Below are positions 22,153 through 35,500 of a DNA stretch of 64,000 bases, in pieces (the first letter of the stretch is position 1; the number at the start of each line of letters is the position of its first letter). Origin of the DNA: Poecilobothrus nobilitatus (Eukaryota > Arthropoda > Insecta > Diptera > Dolichopodidae). The notes beneath the pieces are model-generated. The model saw nothing but the letters and a program-made list of their open reading frames with translations. It was not told the origin of the DNA and made no database searches. Made by a program: the position numbers and the translations under genes. The stretch covers positions 9,920,001-9,984,000 of the forward strand of contig OX352774.1 of NCBI GenBank assembly GCA_947095535.1, in the 5' to 3' direction.

Positions 22153-24140
22153 TTTTGGTTTAATTTTACTATTTTTTTTTCCTTTTTAAATATTTTCTTA
22201 TTTTTCTTTTTTTTTTATATTTATATTTATTTTTTTTATTTTTTCTCTTTTTTTATTTTTAATCTAACATTTATTAATAATACTTTTGGTTTAAGCTACT
22301 TTTTCTTAACTAAAACTGAATTAATTTTTTTTTTTTAAACAACTACTGTGATTACATAGTGATTATAACAAACGTACACACTACTATAGTAAATTACAAA
22401 AAAAAAAAAAAAAAAAATAAAGAGGAAAATGGAAAAATTAGAAAAAATTACAAATAAATAAAACAAAAAAAAAAAAAAAATGTAAGGAAAAACTATTAAA
22501 CTAAAAAAAAAAACAAAATAAATAAATAAATAAAAAAAAAATGGGTAGAGGCACAAGATATACACTAATTTAATATGTGACACGTGAAGATGAGGTGTGT
22601 TTAAAAATAATTTTTTTTCTTTTATTTTTTTCTTCTTGTTTCAAAAGTAAAAACAATTTTTTATGGTATTATTTTGCTATTTGTTAAGATTTTTAGAATT
22701 TTTCTTAAAAAAAAAAGAAAAAAAAAAGAATTTTACACACTACTTAAATAAAACTTTTTTTTTTTTTTTTTTTAATTATATTTATTTTATATATATATAT
22801 CTATATATATATATATATTTTGCTTTGAATTAATTTAATATCAGCTTAAATTTTTTTATTTCGAACCGTATCTTCTAACGTTGTTGTTTGAACTGTAGTT
22901 GTTGTTGATGTTGTTCTTGTTTGATTTTGATTTGTTGTAATCCCAAGAGCTTCCAATGTAATCCAAATAATACGTAATATTGCCCAATTATTACCAAAAT
23001 ATGAATGATATTCCATTTGATTTTTAATTTTTTTTTTTAATTATTTATTTGAAAACAAAAAAAAAAAAAATAATTAATTTAAATTTTTTAAGGATCACTT
23101 TAAAATTTTTAATTTTCTTTTCACTTAAAATTATTTTATATATTTTTTATTGAACACTTTTTACTTAATTTTTTTTTAGTAAATTCTTAAATCTATTTTT
23201 AAATTTTCTATTTAAATTTTTTTTAATATAAATTTTTTTTTTTTTTTTAAATTTTACAAACCAAAGAAAAAACTCTTTTTGTGGGTCTAAAAATATTAAT
23301 ATTAATTTATTTATATATTTTTCAAGGATCTTTTTTTTTTTTTTCTATTTATAATTTTTTTTTTTTTTTTTATGTTATATAAGTAAGTAAAATTTGGAAA
23401 AAAATTTCTATAAATTTATAAAGAAATTAGGAAATATGAAATATTTCAAGGACAAAATATTTAATAAAATAATACTATTAATTACTATCACTTTTTTATT
23501 TCAATAATTTTTCACATATTCCATTTTCATGTGTATAATTTCCACCCCCTTCATATTAGATATATTCTTAATATACATATATAAGAATGTACTTAGAGGA
23601 TTAATGAACTACGGTAAGTTTTTTTTTTTTTAACGTTATAAAAATAAGATGCGTCTTCAAAGACCGTTTTAAAAAGACTAAAAAAATTAGCAAAGACCAA
23701 ACCTGGACACCTACTAATTCTATTGATGATAGTTATAAGTTGTTCGTGTCTATCATATTTTCATTTTTTTTTTCGCCCTGATATTAAATAGTTAGTTATT
23801 TTTATTATTGTTATTGTTATGGCTGTTTTTTTTTGTTTTATTTTCTCAATAATCCTTTTATTCTTTTATTCACATTCATATTTTCATATTTAATTTTTAA
23901 TTTTTTTCCTCTTTTTCATAATATTTTTATTCTTGGTTTTTAATTTAAAAACAAAAGGAGAACATAAGTAAAAAAAAAAAAAAAATCTAATCAAAAGCTA
24001 GCATGAAAGAAGAAAACATATCGTACAGAAATGGTCTAAGTGGGTGGTCAAAGCTAAATAAAAAAAAAAAAAAACAAAAAAAAAAAAAAAAATAACAATA
24101 ACCGCGAATATAATATTTTAAGTTGGGACGGTAGGAGATG
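21800..24140. other. Homopolymer-rich A/T zone
   Basis: Dense poly-T and poly-A runs of 8-19 bases, including an (AT)n run at 22120-22143. It surrounds the small ORF at 22846-23016. Long Phe- or Ile-rich frames here (about 22075-22583) are artefacts of base composition. Confidence 0.8.
22846..23016 (-). CDS. Small 56-codon ORF of coding-like composition, possible exon or microprotein
   Basis: ATG at 23016 to TAA at 22848-22846. The protein begins MEYHSYFGNNWAILRIIWI, has an amphipathic or hydrophobic segment (residues about 11-26), then Gln/Asn and a Thr-rich part (33-47) and ends LEDTVRNKKI. The sequence is an island of mixed composition between long poly-A/poly-T runs, the same setting as the true first exon near 52 kb, and on the same strand. 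No good splice acceptor lies just upstream; a weak internal donor (TTTTG|GTAATA) exists. It may be a microprotein, a uORF-like piece of an alternative first exon, or chance. I do not recognise it. Confidence 0.4.
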   Translation of the reverse strand: MEYHSYFGNNWAILRIIWITLEALGITTNQNQTRTTSTTTTVQTTTLEDTVRNKKI

Positions 24141-25802
24141 AAAGTTGGAATGTAGAATTGACGTTATCTATCATACTCAATGTGTGTTTTTTTAAGTATA
24201 TAAAGTATTTAGCTAATATATATATAGGTATTTTATTTTTGTTGTTGTTTTTATAATGATCATTGAAATAAAAGCGAATTCTTTATTGTTATTTCTTCCC
24301 CATTTCAATGAATTGTATCACTCTAACTCTTTTACTACAAAAATATTTAATTCTGTTTTAACATTTAATATGATTATACAAAAAAACAAAAAAAAAGGGA
24401 ACTACATAAATATATTTTATTACAGATGAAAATAGAAAAAGATGTGAAAAACGGACCTATAGATTATAACAAAACATGTAAATGAAAATCAAACATGCAA
24501 AGATAGTTAATTTTTAGTTTCTGAGTTGCTTTTTTTTTGGAAATTTTTGAAACTTTTCTGATTGTTTTCGAAATTTTAAAATTAGTTGAAGGGAAATAAT
24601 ATTTGAAGATAATATTTTACATAGAACTTATTAAAATTGTTACTTGGGAATTTAAAATCTTAGCCTTAGAAATAATTGGTCTCAGTTGTTTTGATAAAAT
24701 GTTATATTTTATAACTTATGACTTTAACAGTTTCTGTCGTTTGTTAAATAAATTTTGTTAGACGAATCAAAAAGTTTAGGCTTATTATTAAACTAAAATT
24801 ACTAAAATTGCTAGCTTAAAGTTGTAGTAAAATATATTTTCTTATAAAACGTGATGTAAGTTTGGTTACATTAAAGATATCATAAGATAGTAAGCCGAAG
24901 TTGAGTTGTTGATTAGTTCGCAGAACAAATTTCCATTTTGATCAATTCGATGTGTTTATCTAGTATAGTAGATTCTCAGATTTAGTAAAATCTCTAGCAA
25001 AATATTTTGGAAGAGACAGCCTTAGTTTATTCTACTCCTTCCATAAAAGCTGAAAACAGAAGTTTTGCTGTTTTCTTCCATACACATATACCGTTATTTT
25101 TTTTTTCATTTGTGAAAAAACATTTCTAGAAGGCTATCACCTTAATATTCTCCTAGTGTTTCTAATGGTTATAATTTGAATGCACATAAAATTTGAAGTT
25201 GTAATCTTTTGTATGAACTTCTTAAAGGTAATTATCGCTTTTATAGGTTACAATAATTTTTCTAATAATAGTAAATGTTTCAAACTATAACTATGAATTA
25301 AATTGAACGTTTTTTTTTAGGCGAATTGGTGGGATCAAAAGTTAAAAACCCTTATCTACATATGTTTGTAAAATTCGTTAAACTACAAAACTTCAAGGCG
25401 AATATAAGAAAAACAAATAATAACAAAAAACTAAAAAAGAAAAAAATTTAATTTCAAAATTTTGTAAATGTAAATCAGTGTCCTTCAACTCTACATCAAC
25501 AAAAACAATTAAATATAAAAAATAGGTAAGGTATTTTTGCCTTAAAACTGTGGATACAAATGAAAAACTAATGTAAAAACGTGATTAGACGTATAACAAA
25601 AAAATAAAAATAGAAATAACAAAACCAAAAATAATTATAATGGGGTTATAAACTTATTTAATATTTTGTATCTTCTTTTTCCACATTTTCATTTTGATAT
25701 TTGGTGATACTATTTAAGTATGTCCTTTTGGTTTTGTTGTTTATTTTTAAAGTTTTTTAGGGGACCTCTTTATATAAACTTATAAATGACACACTCCCTA
25801 AA

Positions 25803-25835
25803 TTATGGATTATAACTCATTATTATAATCCATAA
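25803..25835. repeat. Perfect 13-bp palindromic hairpin
   Basis: TTATGGATTATAA, a 7-base spacer and TTATAATCCATAA form a perfect inverted repeat. GTTGTTGATTCCCTATAG follows; similar ACAGGGTATTGTTGAT words recur at 26280-26345. Possibly a MITE remnant; the ends are unclear. Confidence 0.6.
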
Positions 25836-28800
25836 CACGCGGTGTTGTTGATTCCCTATAGTGTTTCTTTTCTGATTTATAGAGTGCCGTCAATTAAATT
25901 GATTACAGGTTTATAACGTACTTTTTGATTTGAAGAAAAAAACCTTTGTAAAATACAAAAATTTGCAACCATGCATCAATTTAGTAAACGTAACTTTTAT
26001 TTGTAGTTTCAAGGAGATACTTTCAATTTAAAATGAGTGCTACTAATTAATTCTACTCATTTATGACAACTTTTTGTATATTAAATTTAATATAAAAAAA
26101 AAAAAAATTAAAAAGTCGACTTACTTTTCCAAAACGTCGATGACAATTAATTGAATAAATTGACAAATTGTTAAAACTTATGACGCTAAATCAAATAGAA
26201 ACCTCATCAACACAATATGATCGTCAAATCGATGACGTTTTACCTAATATTTCGACATTCTTGATAAATTAAAAAACTAAGAAGGTACAGGGTATTGTTG
26301 ACACAAAATTGTTGATAGAATATGGTTGACAGGGTATTGTTGATTACATCTCTAAATTTTTTATCAAAAACCAACGAAAGAATTAGTATAAATTAAAGAA
26401 ATGAAAGCATTAGAAGTTTTTGTTTAACATAAAATTCGTTTGAGATAATTGACAACTTGAAATAAAAAAATCATCCTAGCTCTTGATGATGCAATATTTG
26501 GAAAATCTAAGCCAATATGGGAATAACCGTAAGTATACTTTTTATTTTCACCTATTCCTATATTTAATTTCAAAATGTTAGTTTATATTTGACTTGTACT
26601 AAACTTGTTATTTTTTAGTTGTTCTTATTATGTTTAGTTAAAAAAAACTCCTAAAATATCCGTTAGAATAGAAAAATATTGAAGAAAATAGTGAAAAGTG
26701 ATAGTAAATTGCAAATTTAAATTTTCCAAGAATGCATTTTTATTCACTTTCTTTTCTTTTCTCGATTTTTATTTTATTTAATGTTTTTTTTTTGTTTTTT
26801 TTTTTTTTTGTAAACACGTATTTAATAAATTAATATGAAAATTATTTTGGGTGCAGTTTTAAAACAAAAAAAGAAAAAGTGTCAGAACAAAATGAATAAA
26901 GTAATTTTTGAATTCTCCGAAACAAAAAACAATAAAAAAAAACGTTCAAAATGAATGCCAACATAATTTATTTAAGAAGCTTTTAGTTCATTGTTTTTTT
27001 TTTATAATGCAAATATATTTTATCTAAAATTAATCTAAAATTTCAATAAAAAGTTGTAGAGCAGTTATTTTATTAGGGATGTGTTGATCATTTGTGGCAA
27101 AATCCTAATATGGGTTAGCGTTTTTTGGTCCCGGCAGTCGAAAAAATTATGGTATAATTATCTATGCAGAATTAGAGTAATTCAAATTAAAATAAATCTA
27201 TTTTTTTTTCTTAAATTTATTTTTGTATAAATGTATAAATTATAGAGGCTTATAAATGCTTCCAGTTCTTGAAAGGAAAGAGTTGACCAAACGTAGGTAA
27301 TAAATATTATAAGTTTTAAATTTATATTAGTTCCAAATGAATTCAGAGAAAGGAAACCAACTTGAGAGAATACCTAACGAAGAAGCAGGATAGGAATATT
27401 GAATAACCAATCAGATAACATCTACATTATAAATTTTCAAATATGATCAGTTGCCATTCTGACAATGTCAAACAAAATAACAAACTGTAGAAGGAAAATA
27501 AGTTCGGTTACATTACGGACCTTTAATGGAGAAATAATGGGAGTCAAAACGTATAAAAGAAATACATAGAAGTGGAAGAAAATGATATCCCGTTTTCTAA
27601 ACAATAATTAAAATTTTTTTTTTTGGAATTTAATTATTAAAACAAATTGGACAAAGAACAATCTTTCAAAGAAACTTTTCAAGATCAGTTTTTTAAACAT
27701 TTTCAGTATCATTTCGCTCTGTTTTTTAATAAGCATTTTAAGTTTTGGTTTTGTTTTAAAAATCTAACGAAATATATTTGTATATATAATTATGTAAATA
27801 AAGAAAATTAAGTATGTACCCTACCACTAAATGAATATTAATTAACTTATTGAATTGTATTTAACAAACAGTTTGTGTCGCCTAAAAGAATGCAATTTAC
27901 ATAATAAAAAATTAATTAATATCTATTATATTTTATGGTTGAATCTTTTAATTTTTTATTAAATTAATTCACCGTTGAAACAGCGGTTGTGTTTTTTTTT
28001 TTTATTTGTATAAAACAATGAAAATATAATTACAATACTTAAAAAACAAAGAAAAAATCATAAATGCAAAAAAAAAAAAGGAATTTTTAAAAATAAAATA
28101 TTTTTTATACCATTTTAAAAATGAAACTGACATGATGGTGTGAAATTGAAATATGTGAAGCTGTCAAGAAACACGAATGAATGCATTAAAATATTAAATA
28201 TAAAAACTTCTGTACTGAATTTTTTTTAATTTTTTTTTTTTGTTTTTTAAGTGGAAATATTTTAAGAAAATAAAATAAATTACAACAAATAGTTTGGGAT
28301 GGTATGATGCAGAACATTGAAATATAATTCACACAGTATGTGAATTGTTATTCATTGTATTGTCAGTTTTATGTATTATTGTTTGTATTTATATTATCAT
28401 TTCACACTTAATTTATACCACATGAATATTTCACTTTGTTGTCAGGTTGTTATATTCACCATAATAAGCTTAAATAATAGAAAATAAATAATAGACAAAA
28501 ATAATTTTTTCATATTGGCTATAAATGGGAATAAAAAAGGGATGATAAAAAAAAAATTCTGAAATTATTGAAGAGAAAAATATTTCATTAAATAGTACGT
28601 TCCTATTGTGTAATGTACTGTTAAGTGCCATTTTAATAAAAAAGATACTATTTTCTTTTTATTGGTTTTTTCTTTTGTTATTTTTTTTAACCTATTTTTA
28701 ATTCAAATTGTAATTGTAAATTTAATTTTTGGTTTAAAATATTTAATGTAAAATTTCAATAATCATAAAATTCTAAGTTAAGGACATAAGAAGTTAATCA

Positions 28801-29129
28801 TAAATAGAAAGACGACAAATCAAGCACACTGCAGATAATTATTTTGTTCTTTTACTCATCCCAAGAAGTTAGATTTGTTATTTTAAAATAAAGACTTCAA
28901 TGTTACGAAAACAGTACTATATTTAGAATTTATATTATTGATGGAATTGAAATGAAATTTTTGTCCAAATTTTTTATATCCGATAATAATTAATGCGATA
29001 TGTATGGAACTGATCTACTCGCAAACACTAGCCATAACTTATCATAATATTCTCGGTAATTATTTGCAAGAATTTATCGTTTTCCGTTAATTTATTAAAA
29101 CTTATAAAATAAAAAAATAATTTAAAAAA

Positions 29130-29420
29130 ATTTGCTTATTAGTTTCATTTTATTCCGTCCGCCCGTCTGTTTACAAAACTTTTACAACTTTGAAGATGGA
29201 GCAACGAATTTAACCAGGGATAAATGAAAGAAAGATTGGAAGAAATATTAATGTAGTGGAATAATTTTGTTTTATGTAGCGACACTCAATACGTTGCAAC
29301 CTCACAAAGTTAAGAAAGCCCTATTTTCTAATGTTTGTATCCCAACTTCTGCTTAAATTTTTTTTAATCTATCAATTTTTTTCAAACGAAAGAGAGTTTA
29401 TAATTTATATTTTTTAAGTT
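29130..29420 (-). repeat. Possible decayed family B-like element end
   Basis: TTAGTTTCATTTTATTCCGTCCGCCC and a GTCTGTTTAC block look like a reverse, decayed GGACGGAC end. GAAGATGGAGCAACGAAT follows, as in the older element at 13.6 kb. A related, weaker stretch is at 48190-48480 (TTAGTTTCATTCTATCTG, then a TTTCCGTTTGTTTGT run). Both are old. Confidence 0.35.
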
Positions 29421-30649
29421 TTATAAATCAATATAACAATTGCATAACCTTTTGCTATTTGGTATTAATATTTTGAAATCATAAATTTTGTTCTTACGTA
29501 GCTTTGGAAAGCTTTTCACCAGAATCTTGAAATTTTTAGAGGCAGGATTTAAGAATTTAAGAGAAAGGATTTAAGAACTATCATAAGATACTTAGAAAAA
29601 TATTTGTAGATACTTCCACCTGTTTAAGAGTTTTTGAGGTTCATAAATTGAAAATACGCTAGTTTTAGAAAGCTATAACAAAGGCATCTGTGTACAGTAC
29701 CGCAAGTTGTTAATCGCTTTTCTTAACTGTATTAGATTTTCTTAAAAAAACTGAAGAAGGTGTTCTTTGGTTTTTACAATTTCTCTTACATTTTCCATTA
29801 TCGAGATAATAGCAAAATTTCCATTCCTAATAAGGTTTCGTCCTTCCTACTTCCTAAACAATTAAAAAATAAATGCTGCTGGCATATTAATAAAAAAAAA
29901 ATAATACAATTAAAAATATCTGATGCGTTCCAAATTATAGTGAAACCACGAACTTATGAGATTAAGAAACGTTCAAATAATTCTCAAAAGACTCTCCTCA
30001 TCACTCAAAATTTCTAAATTTTAAATTTTCAAGTTTTTCTTTCAGAGTTTTTTTTTTTTTAAATATTATTATAACTCAAGTCCTAAAAAAATTTTATCAT
30101 TTACTTTAATAAAAATCTACGCTCTTACAGGTAATAAAAAAACGTGCAAAAAATAACAATAGAATAAAAAAAATGTTTAAAGTATCTTTTCAAAATTAAA
30201 ATTACCTTGTTGTAAATTACATGGAACAAGAAAAGAAGAATATAAAAATGAAAAAAATACTACAATGCGGTAAAAAATATATCTCATCAGTAATAAAAAT
30301 GACTTTTTTAAGATTTACATCATAAAATATCTTTGCAACTTTTTACTAAAGTCAAGGTCGATACCGGAAACGGTGTTTGTTGGTACACTTTAAATGTAAA
30401 CTGAAAATGTTGCTTAAAAATTAACAATAAAATTTTAAATACTTTTTTTTTTTGACAAATAATTGCCTTGCATGAGAAAATAAGATTCATTATATCAAGG
30501 CATTCATTTATCCTTCTTATGACGTTGTCGTACTAATAATAATGATAAAACTTAAAAAACATAAAAAATATTTTGAAAAACTAATGCGACCATTTACATT
30601 TGATTTTTGTGGTATTAAATTTTTTTGCGTATATTTAAATATACAATTC

Positions 30650-30735
30650 TTACTTTAAATGAAGCAGTTTCAACTTTAAATGAAGAAATTTTAATTTTAA
30701 GTGAAAATTTTATATTTTAAGTAAAACAAAATTTT
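30650..30735 (+). repeat. Short array of the ACTTTAAATGAA motif
   Basis: CTTACTTTAAATGAAGCAG, then AACTTTAAATGAAG, ATTTTAAGTGAAAA and TTTTAAGTAAAAC follow each other at about 22 bp. It is the same motif as the arrays at 32.1-32.5 kb. Confidence 0.5.
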
Positions 30736-32111
30736 TTTTTTAAGTTAAAAGAAGTGAAAAATCAAAACATATACGACCAGTGGATGTCATTCGAGCAAAA
30801 TCTTGATAAGAGTTCGGATAATAATCGAATTTGACCAAATATTGAAATGGACTCTTATCTACCAACCATTTCTCAATGAAAATTAAGAAGTCTGATATCT
30901 AACACTCTGATTAGTTATATAGTATTAATGTAGCCGTACGGATCATTACCTAAACCTGATGCTATTGTTCATATGCAAATAAATTCAATAAATTTATTTC
31001 TTATATTTTTTGACATTATTTAAAAACATTGGTCACTCTACGTAATTTAAAAGAAAGTTGTTAAAAAAAGATTATGCAACAGCATTATTTTAAAAAAAAA
31101 TCTCATAAGATCATTTTAATGAAAAAAATTCTCTATACAATATAATGGTTAAAAATGCTCCTTTCTTAACAAAATATTTGTGAATCTTTTAAAAAAGTAA
31201 GAAAAAGAAGGACATTACCTTTTATTAAATAACTTTTGTTTTATTTTTATATTATGTTTTTTCTTGTTATATTATTTGTTTTATGGTTGTTTGTTACCCC
31301 CAAAAGCTTTCTAGTCTAAAATTTTTCTTCATTGTTTTGCTTCCTATTTTCCGGAAAATCGTAAATTTTCAAAATAAAAAACGAACAAAAAGAAAATTAC
31401 ATCATTAAACAAGCTGACATATTATCCTTATAAAAGATGAGGAAAATTAAAGATGATTAAAAAAAATTTTCTTAAACTTTTTTCTTTTATATGAAAATAT
31501 TAACCTTGATTTTAATAAGAATATGATTTTACTATGAAATTTGGGAGTATCGTAAATTTCCAGTATATAAATTTTTAAAAGAAAAAAGAATTTAAAGGTA
31601 AAAAAAAAGTTATGTTTTCTTTTTCCTTAGAAATGGATAAACTTGGAAATGACTTTATGAAAGTGTCGTTGAAATTATGTGCGTTAAAAAAATTTCCTTA
31701 AACTTTTATAATTCGAAAAAAAAATTTTAAATTCTACTGAGATGCTTTAAGAAAAATGCTGAAAAATGAATTATTTTATAAGATTTTATGATTTAAATTT
31801 ACATGTTTCAAGGAAAAAACTTGAGAACAATTTTATTAAAAATCGTTATAGAAATCGTCCAATCTTCCTGCAGAATGTTGAAATTTGAACTAAAATATTC
31901 CTTATGGTTATTTAATTTTGACAATTTCTAGAAATTTGGAGATTTCGTAGAATATTCCCTCCTTTTTAAATTCATACTTTGTCTTCTTTTACACTTGTAT
32001 TTAGTTGTCTTGTTGTGTAGTTTTGATTTACACTGTGTTTTTAGTGGTACGTATTAAATGAGTAAATAAAATATAAAATACAATCAAAAATAAAATACAA
32101 TCTGTCAGTTG

Positions 32112-32515
32112 GAATTCCTTTTTTACTTTAACTGAAGGCATTTTTATTTTAAGTAAAGATATTTTTACTTTAAGTGAATATTTATTATTCTAAGTGAATT
32201 ACAAATGTATTCAAAGTTAAAGTAAAAAAATACATATAATATACATATAAAGTATATAAATATTAAATATAGTAAATATATATATAATAAATAATAAATA
32301 TTTATGTATATTAAGTATATAAATATCAAATACATAAATATCAGATCCAAATATATATCTATTAAGTAGGTAGTAAATTAAATATAGTATGTATATTAAA
32401 TATTTATATAACATAAATTACTGATGTAAAGATTCTTCATTTAAAATGAAAACTTCACTTAAAGTAAAAAATATTCACTTAAAGTAAAAAAAGTCTTCAG
32501 TTAAAGTAAAAATAA
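32112..32515. mobile_element. Possible MITE with inverted arrays of an ACTTTAAGTGAA motif
   Basis: On the left (32118-32205) three or four units of TTTTACTTTAAGTGAA type stand in one direction. On the right (32430-32515) units TTCACTTAAAGTAAAAA stand in the other. Between them is a TA-rich filler with TAAATATTAAATATAG words. Similar single arrays appear at 30655-30730 and 49098-49130. No ORF. Confidence 0.55.
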
Positions 32516-35500
32516 TTTTTTTTGTTGTATAAATCTATTAAATTTTAGGCTAACATGCCTAATAGGAAAAAGCTCCTTAAAATTAACGGCTGGTATAGTA
32601 AATTGGTACCAATAATTTGAAATACTGGCTAAAAATGGACTACCTAAATAAAAAAGTAATGCCTCCTCGTAAACAACGTAACACATAACAGTCTATAAGT
32701 GTACCCATTTCTACACAGTGAAAAATTATAAATTGGTTTAAAATTATTTATTGTTGTGAGAAATATATGGAACATATTTCCATCAAATGTTCCAGTTTAT
32801 AGTTTGAAAAATTGACAACTCTTGACAACATTCTATTTTACAATTTGGAATATTATTTAAAAAAAAAACCTTTTCAAGTTCGTTTCCAATTTACCTTCCA
32901 ACTGGCCGCAGTTAACTTATTTCTTCTCTTACTTTCTCCTCCATTTCTTCAAAGTAACACTAACGTTGTACAAAGGAAATCTGTCCTAGAGTTTGACTAG
33001 TGCGTAAAAAACGAACCAACAAAAAAAAAAACAGACTAAATTAGTTTTTAAAATATAGGAATAAACCAACTATTTTCTGTCTGCCAATAAAAAAACAAAA
33101 AAACATTCACTTAAATTTTTAAATTTCCTCATCAGTATCATTCAAAATCAGTATTCTCACTTCTCAGGCAATAAATGATAGCTAAATTGCAAACTCTTTA
33201 AAGTAATAAAATTGATTTAAAAAAGACCCCAAAAACAATTTGTCTAATTTACATAGCAACAGTTCGAATCTTCTTAAAAATTTAATTTAGTACTTTGACT
33301 CACTTGAATCACTGATAACCATAATCTACTTAAAAATAATTGCATTTTTCCTAAAAGGAAAAAACAAAAATATTTTAGGGATATGATATAGAAGATAAGA
33401 TATGATGTGGTAGTAAATTTTTGTTTTATTTTATTCTATAAAATTGTTTCCCCTAAAATTTAAATTTTAAAATAAGGATTAATTTATAAAAAAGAAAAAA
33501 TTGAATGAATTATTATCTGCTCAGGAGTCAGAAATAACTTTAGGACTTGTTTATGTTTTAGATAAAATATGTTTAAATTTTTTTTTCTTGTTTTTGTTGG
33601 CAAATTATTTAATCTATCTGTAGATACTATTATTATGATTTTTATTATTTAATAAAAAATTGAGAGAAAATAAACAAATGATATTCGTTTTTTATTACCT
33701 GAGATGGAAATTCAATTTAAAAAGAAAAGGTGTTTTCAATTTTATTTACTTTAAGATGAATAATAAATTTTATAGAAGTAATTAGGTTTAAAATTTAGTA
33801 TTTTTTAACAGTAGATAAGAATTTTTCAAAACATTTTTTATTCATACATGTTTTTTTTTTAGTTTAGTTTAGTATTAATTTTTTTTAATTCTTTGACACT
33901 TTTTTTTAAAGTTAATTCTATTTTCCAGACATCAAATATATAGAAGGAAAATTTGAAAATCTCCTTTTTCTGTGGGAAATTGTTATAAATTACAAAGTTT
34001 TGGAGATTATGAACTTTTTGTTTCCGAGAGTACAATTTTACTAACATTATTTTTCAGCACTAATGATATCATTTTATGTGTCCGTAAAGTTAAAAATTTC
34101 ATTTGGCAAAAATATGGCAAAATCCTTTGTACAAAAAATATTTTTAATAATATGTAATTATAAATTCATCACTTTTTGCTAATAGCCAAATCAAAAATAT
34201 AAATTTATAATAATGGTTAAACATGACATTCATCTGCTATATTCATTATTGAAATGAGAAGATTCAATTTCTTTGCCTAATTGAATGATAAGGTTACAAT
34301 GGAAATTACGCTCTTGGTATGACTTTACTTTTTTTTGGAATAGTTCCTCTTTTCTTAGTTTATTCTGCTCCCACATAAATGGGACAAGAAAATGTTTTTG
34401 AAAACACAGTTTTTGCTTTCAAGTTGCGGCTGAAAATGTCGTAAGAGGCAAATATTCTTTTGACGTATTTGGATTTGAACTCATATTGTTTTGGTGTTTG
34501 CCGTGTATTTTATACATTTTATTACCCACTAGACCACCGAGGCAACAAATTGGAAATAAAAACAAAAATTCTAAAAAAACTGAATATTTTTTTTAACAAA
34601 CTCTTCTTAGCCACGGGTTAACATGATCGTAACTACATTAATCTCGAAGGAATAAAATTTTAATAGATTTTTAATTCGACAGAGAAAATCATTAATGCAG
34701 TATAACAATATTTTTACACAGTATTACACAGTGTTAATGAAGTTAAATTAAAATATGTCACGAAGTTTCTTAGGAGAATATAAAATCCTCCTGCAAAATC
34801 GGTAACAGAGTGTTTACAAACATATTTTGGTTGAATGAGAAGCCTAAATGGACTAACATACATATATCATATATATATCGTAACATATTACCATAATATA
34901 TTCAATTTAAATTTAATCCGTACATTTTTTTGGCAAGGAGAAACTACTTGAGTTCTGAATAGTTTGAACTCAATCGTTCAACATGTTAAGGTAGTAGCAT
35001 GTAATACCGTAAGGGTTCTTGGAGATGAATAGATTAAAGGAACGTAACATTACATATAAACTTTAACCAATTCCAAGAAGAATATCCAACGGCTACTATT
35101 TAAGCCGATAAATTCTGATTATAGAATTAGGCAGAATTGTCCTTTTACTGATTGTGATTAGTGACATATTACATGGTGCAGTTTATAACATATTTTGAAA
35201 CTTCTACTAACATCTAGAAGATCCATATTAATCGCATGATTTTACTTTATTATCTTAACAAATTTTAACAGCTTGTCCTAATTACTATTATATTTAATCA
35301 AAATAAAGACGAATAGAAATCAAAAAAAAAACTTAACTTTCTTTTATTTTAATTTCTAAAAATTAATTTATTATTTTAACAAAAGACAAACTATACTTTT
35401 GTGAACATTTTTTGTTCAAATAAAAGAAATCAGAAAAACCCAAGACAACCTAATCATTTAAATGTTAAGGACTTAATTTTATAATAAACTTTATTTTATA

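Larger units (their letters stand above)
24141..32111. other. Long AT-rich intronic stretch, mostly empty
   Basis: Apart from the hairpin at 25803, the motif array at 30650 and a possible old element end at 29130, nothing is recognised. ORFs (for example 29760-30017) have no family features. Confidence 0.55.

Noticed and set aside
22075..22583. Phe/Ile/Tyr-rich ORFs on both strands
   Set aside because: Products of poly-T/poly-A runs.
24990..25090. Similarity to the tail of the SINE at 34375 (CTTAGTTTATTCT-CTCC)
   Set aside because: The shared words are short and T-rich. No tRNA-like head is nearby.
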